Below are positions 61,171 to 64,000 of a stretch of DNA of 64,000 bases, piece by piece; position 1 is the stretch's first letter, and each line of letters starts with the position of its first letter. This DNA comes from Hyphomonadaceae bacterium. Lineage in GTDB: Bacteria > Pseudomonadota > Alphaproteobacteria > Caulobacterales > Aquidulcibacteraceae. Below the pieces are notes generated by a model. The model did no database searches, was not told the DNA's origin, and saw only the letters and a list, made by a program, of their open reading frames with translations. The position numbers were made by a program, and so were the translations under genes. The stretch is taken from positions 1 through 64,000 of the forward strand of contig JAKFWO010000032.1 of the NCBI GenBank assembly GCA_021731815.1, given 5' to 3'.

Positions 61171-63876
61171 ATGAAGTCCGGAACGAAGCGCTCGAAAAAT
61201 TCGCTGAAATCACTGATGATGTCGGGATGCGCTGCGCTCGCGCTATGGCTGGGTGGCGGTGCCGCCTTTGCCCAGACAGCGCCTGCAACCGATCAGGCTC
61301 CGGCCGACATATCGGTCGATGCGGTGGAGATCGGCGACGAAATCGTGGTCACACTGGAACGGCGGGAGCAGAAGCTTCAGGACTTCGCCGGCACGGCAGT
61401 GGTGAAAAGCCAGGACCAGCTCGACAAGCTCGGCGTCGGCGCCGATTTTCAGAGCATCCAGCAGATCGTGCCCGGCCTGAATATTTCGTTCAATGAGGGC
61501 TTTACCGAAATCTTTCTGCGCGGCATCGGCTCGCAGGACAGTTCATCGACCTCGGAGCAGCCGACCGCCGTCCATTATAACGGCGTCTATATCCCGCGTT
61601 CGCGCGGCATCGGGCCCTTGTTCTTCGATCTTTCCCGGGTCGAGGTCAATGTCGGTCCCCAGGGCACCTTGCGCGGCCGCAATGCCACGGCGGGAACGAT
61701 CAATATCATCCCGCAGAAACCCATTCTCGATGAATGGGAAGCCAAGGGCTCCTTCGGTTTCGGCAGTTTCGGGCTGCGCGAATATGATGCCGCGGTCAAT
61801 GTGCCGATCGGCGACAAGCTGGCCATTCGCGGTGCCTATTTCTCCCGCGCGCATGAAAACTATTTCCGCAACGCGCTGGAGGGGCTGACCTTTGCACCAT
61901 CCGATGGTGCAGGCTCTGAGGATGAGGAAGCCTTCCGGATCTCCGTGCTCTATACGCCGACCAATTCGCTGACGCTGGAATTTGTCTATGACAATCTCAG
62001 CCAGGGTGGCACGGGCTTTCCGGGGAATTTTCAGGGCCAGGCACAGAGCCGCGGCTTCACCCCGCAGAATAATCCGGTCGATCCCTTTCTCCAGAATTTT
62101 CTCACGCCCGGTTTTGTCGACAACAAGATCAATTCCTATATTGCGACCGCGAATTGGGATTTCGGCCCGGCGGCGGTGGAATTCATCGCCGGCTATCGCG
62201 AATACAGCAATCTGACGGTCAATCAGCGGCGGCCCTTCCAGTTCGGCACGCCCAATCCGACCGCCCTGCCAGGCGATGTGGATGCGGTGATCACCTTCGA
62301 TCCCGACAATTTCAACACCAATTATATTTCGGATGACGACCAATCGCTGACGCTGGAAGCGCGGATCTATTCGGCCAATGACGCACGCTTCCGCTGGTCG
62401 CTGGGCGGGTTCTATCTCAATGAAAATCAGGCGGAATTCCGCTGGGACACGTCTGACCGGCAATTCTTCTTCAACAATCTCGGCGGCCCGGATTTCTTCG
62501 CGACCGGCAATGATTCTTTTTCTTTCTATGGCGACGGCACCTTTGATGTGACGGAGAAGTTCCGGGTCAAGGCCGGGATCCGCTACACCAATGACAGCAA
62601 AACCCGGTCGGGTTACGAAATCCAGTTCAATTTCAATCCGGCCTTGTTCTCGGATTTCAATGGCGATGGCACGCTGGACGCCGATGATCTGCGTTTTTCG
62701 ACGCCGGGATTTGAGATCGTCCGGGCAGGAGATCAGCAGCTTCTCAACCCCGCCACCGCGACGGCCGCCGATTTCTTCAACAATTTTGTTGCGCGGTTCG
62801 GTGGCCGCGACAGTGTTGACGATGTACTGGCGCTCAACCCCAATGCGGCGGTGGTCACCAGCACCAGCAATCTCGGCCTGTTCACTCAGACCATTGATGA
62901 GGGCTATGTCGATTGGCGGGTCGGCGCGGAATATGATTTGACGCCGAATAATCTGGTCTACGCAACAATCTCGACCGGCACCCGGTCGGGCGGGATCAAT
63001 AATCCGATCCTCGTGGCCGGCGAGCGCATCAACGAGACCTTCAACAACGAAAATCTGCTGGCTTTCGAGATCGGCACGAAAAACACCTTTGTCATTGGCG
63101 GCTATCCGCTCAATTTCAACGTCTCGGGCTTTTATTACCGCTTCCGTGATCAGGTGCTGCAAGTCGCCGCGACCGCCGATGGCGGGGCGTTCGAACCCGG
63201 CGCGGTCAATGTCAATGCCAATCTGCAAGTGCAAAATATCAATGCCGGCCGGTCGCGGATTTTTGGCCTGACCCTCGAAGGCAGCGCCAAATTCCCCTAT
63301 GGCTTCCTGTTCGACTGGAACGCCACTTATCTCAACGCCGAATTTTCCGATGCCCTGATTTCGGATGGCCGCCAATTGGCCCGCGACACCAATGGCGATG
63401 GCGTACAGGATCTTGCGCCGCCAAATATCAATGTTGGCGGGAACAAATTGCTGTTCACCTCGCCGCTGACCCTGACTGCGACCTTCGGTCAGGACCTCAA
63501 CGTGCCATGGGGCAGTGCCTATTGGCGGTTTACCACCTCCTATCGCGGGGAGTTTTTCTCCACCCCGTTCAACAGCCAGGGCTTCGACATCAACGGCAAT
63601 CCGACGGCGCTTGAGAATCTCGCGCTGACGCCCTTCGGGCCGGCACAGGGACTTGGCGACGGGCGCTTCTTCAATGACCGAACCGAGCCCTTTGCGATCT
63701 TCAATGTCACCTGGGGCAGCAAATTTGGTCCCGATCAGCGTTTCAGTGTCGATGGTTACGTCACCAATCTGACCAATACGGCCTATAACCAGCGCCAGAT
63801 CATCAATGCCTTCGTCAATATCGGCTTCATCAATCCCCCGCGGGTGATTGGCGGCCGCTTCTCGGCAAAGTTCTGA
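61171..63876 (+). CDS. TonB-dependent outer-membrane receptor
   Basis: The ATG at 61171 (MKSGTKRSKNSLKSLMMSG) with GGGAG upstream gives 901 residues and a signal peptide ending GAAFAQ. The plug domain (about 55-190) begins EIVVTLERREQKLQD, with LRGIGSQDSSS and VEVNVGPQGTLRGRNATAGTINI; the 22-strand barrel ends RVIGGRFSAKF with terminal Phe. Two calcium-type loops, DFNGDGTLDADD (about 495-506) and DTNGDGVQD (about 739), lie in predicted extracellular parts. Opposite a glucosidase, it probably imports maltodextrin-like glycans, an inference from context. Confidence 0.93.
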   Translation: MKSGTKRSKNSLKSLMMSGCAALALWLGGGAAFAQTAPATDQAPADISVDAVEIGDEIVVTLERREQKLQDFAGTAVVKSQDQLDKLGVGADFQSIQQIVPGLNISFNEGFTEIFLRGIGSQDSSSTSEQPTAVHYNGVYIPRSRGIGPLFFDLSRVEVNVGPQGTLRGRNATAGTINIIPQKPILDEWEAKGSFGFGSFGLREYDAAVNVPIGDKLAIRGAYFSRAHENYFRNALEGLTFAPSDGAGSEDEEAFRISVLYTPTNSLTLEFVYDNLSQGGTGFPGNFQGQAQSRGFTPQNNPVDPFLQNFLTPGFVDNKINSYIATANWDFGPAAVEFIAGYREYSNLTVNQRRPFQFGTPNPTALPGDVDAVITFDPDNFNTNYISDDDQSLTLEARIYSANDARFRWSLGGFYLNENQAEFRWDTSDRQFFFNNLGGPDFFATGNDSFSFYGDGTFDVTEKFRVKAGIRYTNDSKTRSGYEIQFNFNPALFSDFNGDGTLDADDLRFSTPGFEIVRAGDQQLLNPATATAADFFNNFVARFGGRDSVDDVLALNPNAAVVTSTSNLGLFTQTIDEGYVDWRVGAEYDLTPNNLVYATISTGTRSGGINNPILVAGERINETFNNENLLAFEIGTKNTFVIGGYPLNFNVSGFYYRFRDQVLQVAATADGGAFEPGAVNVNANLQVQNINAGRSRIFGLTLEGSAKFPYGFLFDWNATYLNAEFSDALISDGRQLARDTNGDGVQDLAPPNINVGGNKLLFTSPLTLTATFGQDLNVPWGSAYWRFTTSYRGEFFSTPFNSQGFDINGNPTALENLALTPFGPAQGLGDGRFFNDRTEPFAIFNVTWGSKFGPDQRFSVDGYVTNLTNTAYNQRQIINAFVNIGFINPPRVIGGRFSAKF

Positions 63877-63897
63877 CCTTTTCCTCCCGGAGGCCGA

Positions 63898-63920
63898 CCG
63901 CGCGAACCTGTTTCGCGCGG
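63898..63920 (+). terminator. Hairpin after the TonB receptor gene
   Basis: A perfect 9-bp stem (CCGCGCGAA / TTCGCGCGG) with loop CCTGT lies 22 bp after the stop. Only a weak T-rich tail follows (GGTTCGGGTTTA). Confidence 0.5.
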
Positions 63921-64000
63921 CCGGTTCGGGTTTATGTACGGCCAGCCACGATTGCATTGGCCGCTTGCCCGGCGGCATGAACCGGACAATAAGTGCGCCG

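Overview
The window is GC-rich (low to mid 60s % by eye) and densely coded on both strands, with many 1-4 bp ATGA/GTGA overlaps between genes. It comes from the chromosome of a free-living alphaproteobacterium. The strongest markers are gcrA and rcdA, two cell-cycle genes largely confined to that class, supported by an alphaproteobacterial-type MotB, a SURF1 protein, UbiK and a NDUFAF7/MidA-like methyltransferase. A TonB-dependent receptor beside a GH13 glucosidase and two secreted S9 peptidases suggest a Caulobacterales/Hyphomonadaceae/Sphingomonadales-like lifestyle; the order cannot be fixed from sequence reading alone. No rRNA, tRNA, insertion sequence, prophage or CRISPR array was seen.

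Layout. 1-10.8 kb (all minus strand) is the most unusual region. Three different exported caspase-like (C14) proteins lie here with an OmpA-like protein, a DUF3160-like protein, a double DUF4384-like protein, a secreted metzincin protease and a small secreted protein; five of these form one tight operon (8897 down to 1691). 11-18 kb holds rcdA, SURF1-purB, a GFA-family protein, a TraB/GumN-like protein, thpR and an ATP-grasp enzyme. 18-26 kb holds the 2-oxoglutarate dehydrogenase genes sucA-sucB (sucB with two lipoyl domains), sucD without sucC, and a continuous ORF joining a 3-hydroxyisobutyrate-dehydrogenase-type enzyme to a threonine-dehydratase-type enzyme, followed by a flavin reductase. 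26-36 kb holds motB, a methyltransferase, an FAD monooxygenase, an S9A lipoprotein peptidase, a DEAD-box helicase and a crotonase. 36-43 kb holds serS, then cca/DUF6111-like/S9 peptidase, and a gcrA-cytosine methyltransferase pair. 43-53 kb is mostly housekeeping (ABC permease, radC, map, ubiK, lgt, MidA-like, SH3 protein, murA, COQ9/TetR-like, AhpD-like, HMG-CoA lyase). 54-58.6 kb has a two-component system followed by a phasin-like gene, three related exported cupins and a membrane protein. 58.6-64 kb is a GH13 glucosidase/TonB receptor locus.

Repeats. A roughly 110-bp bipartite palindromic element (two adjacent ~50-bp palindromes) is dispersed in the intergenic DNA. One copy (48156-48267) sits in frame inside the MidA-like gene and adds about 39 residues, as Rickettsia palindromic elements do. 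Two further long palindromes stand immediately before another copy at 53.5-53.8 kb. Short tandem repeats, often with periods that are multiples of three (12, 15, 18, 24, 42 bp), recur at gene ends and in leaders.

The best candidates for an undescribed system are the exported caspase/OmpA/DUF3160/DUF4384/metzincin cluster and the protein-inserting palindromic element. Both are read from sequence; their functions are inference.
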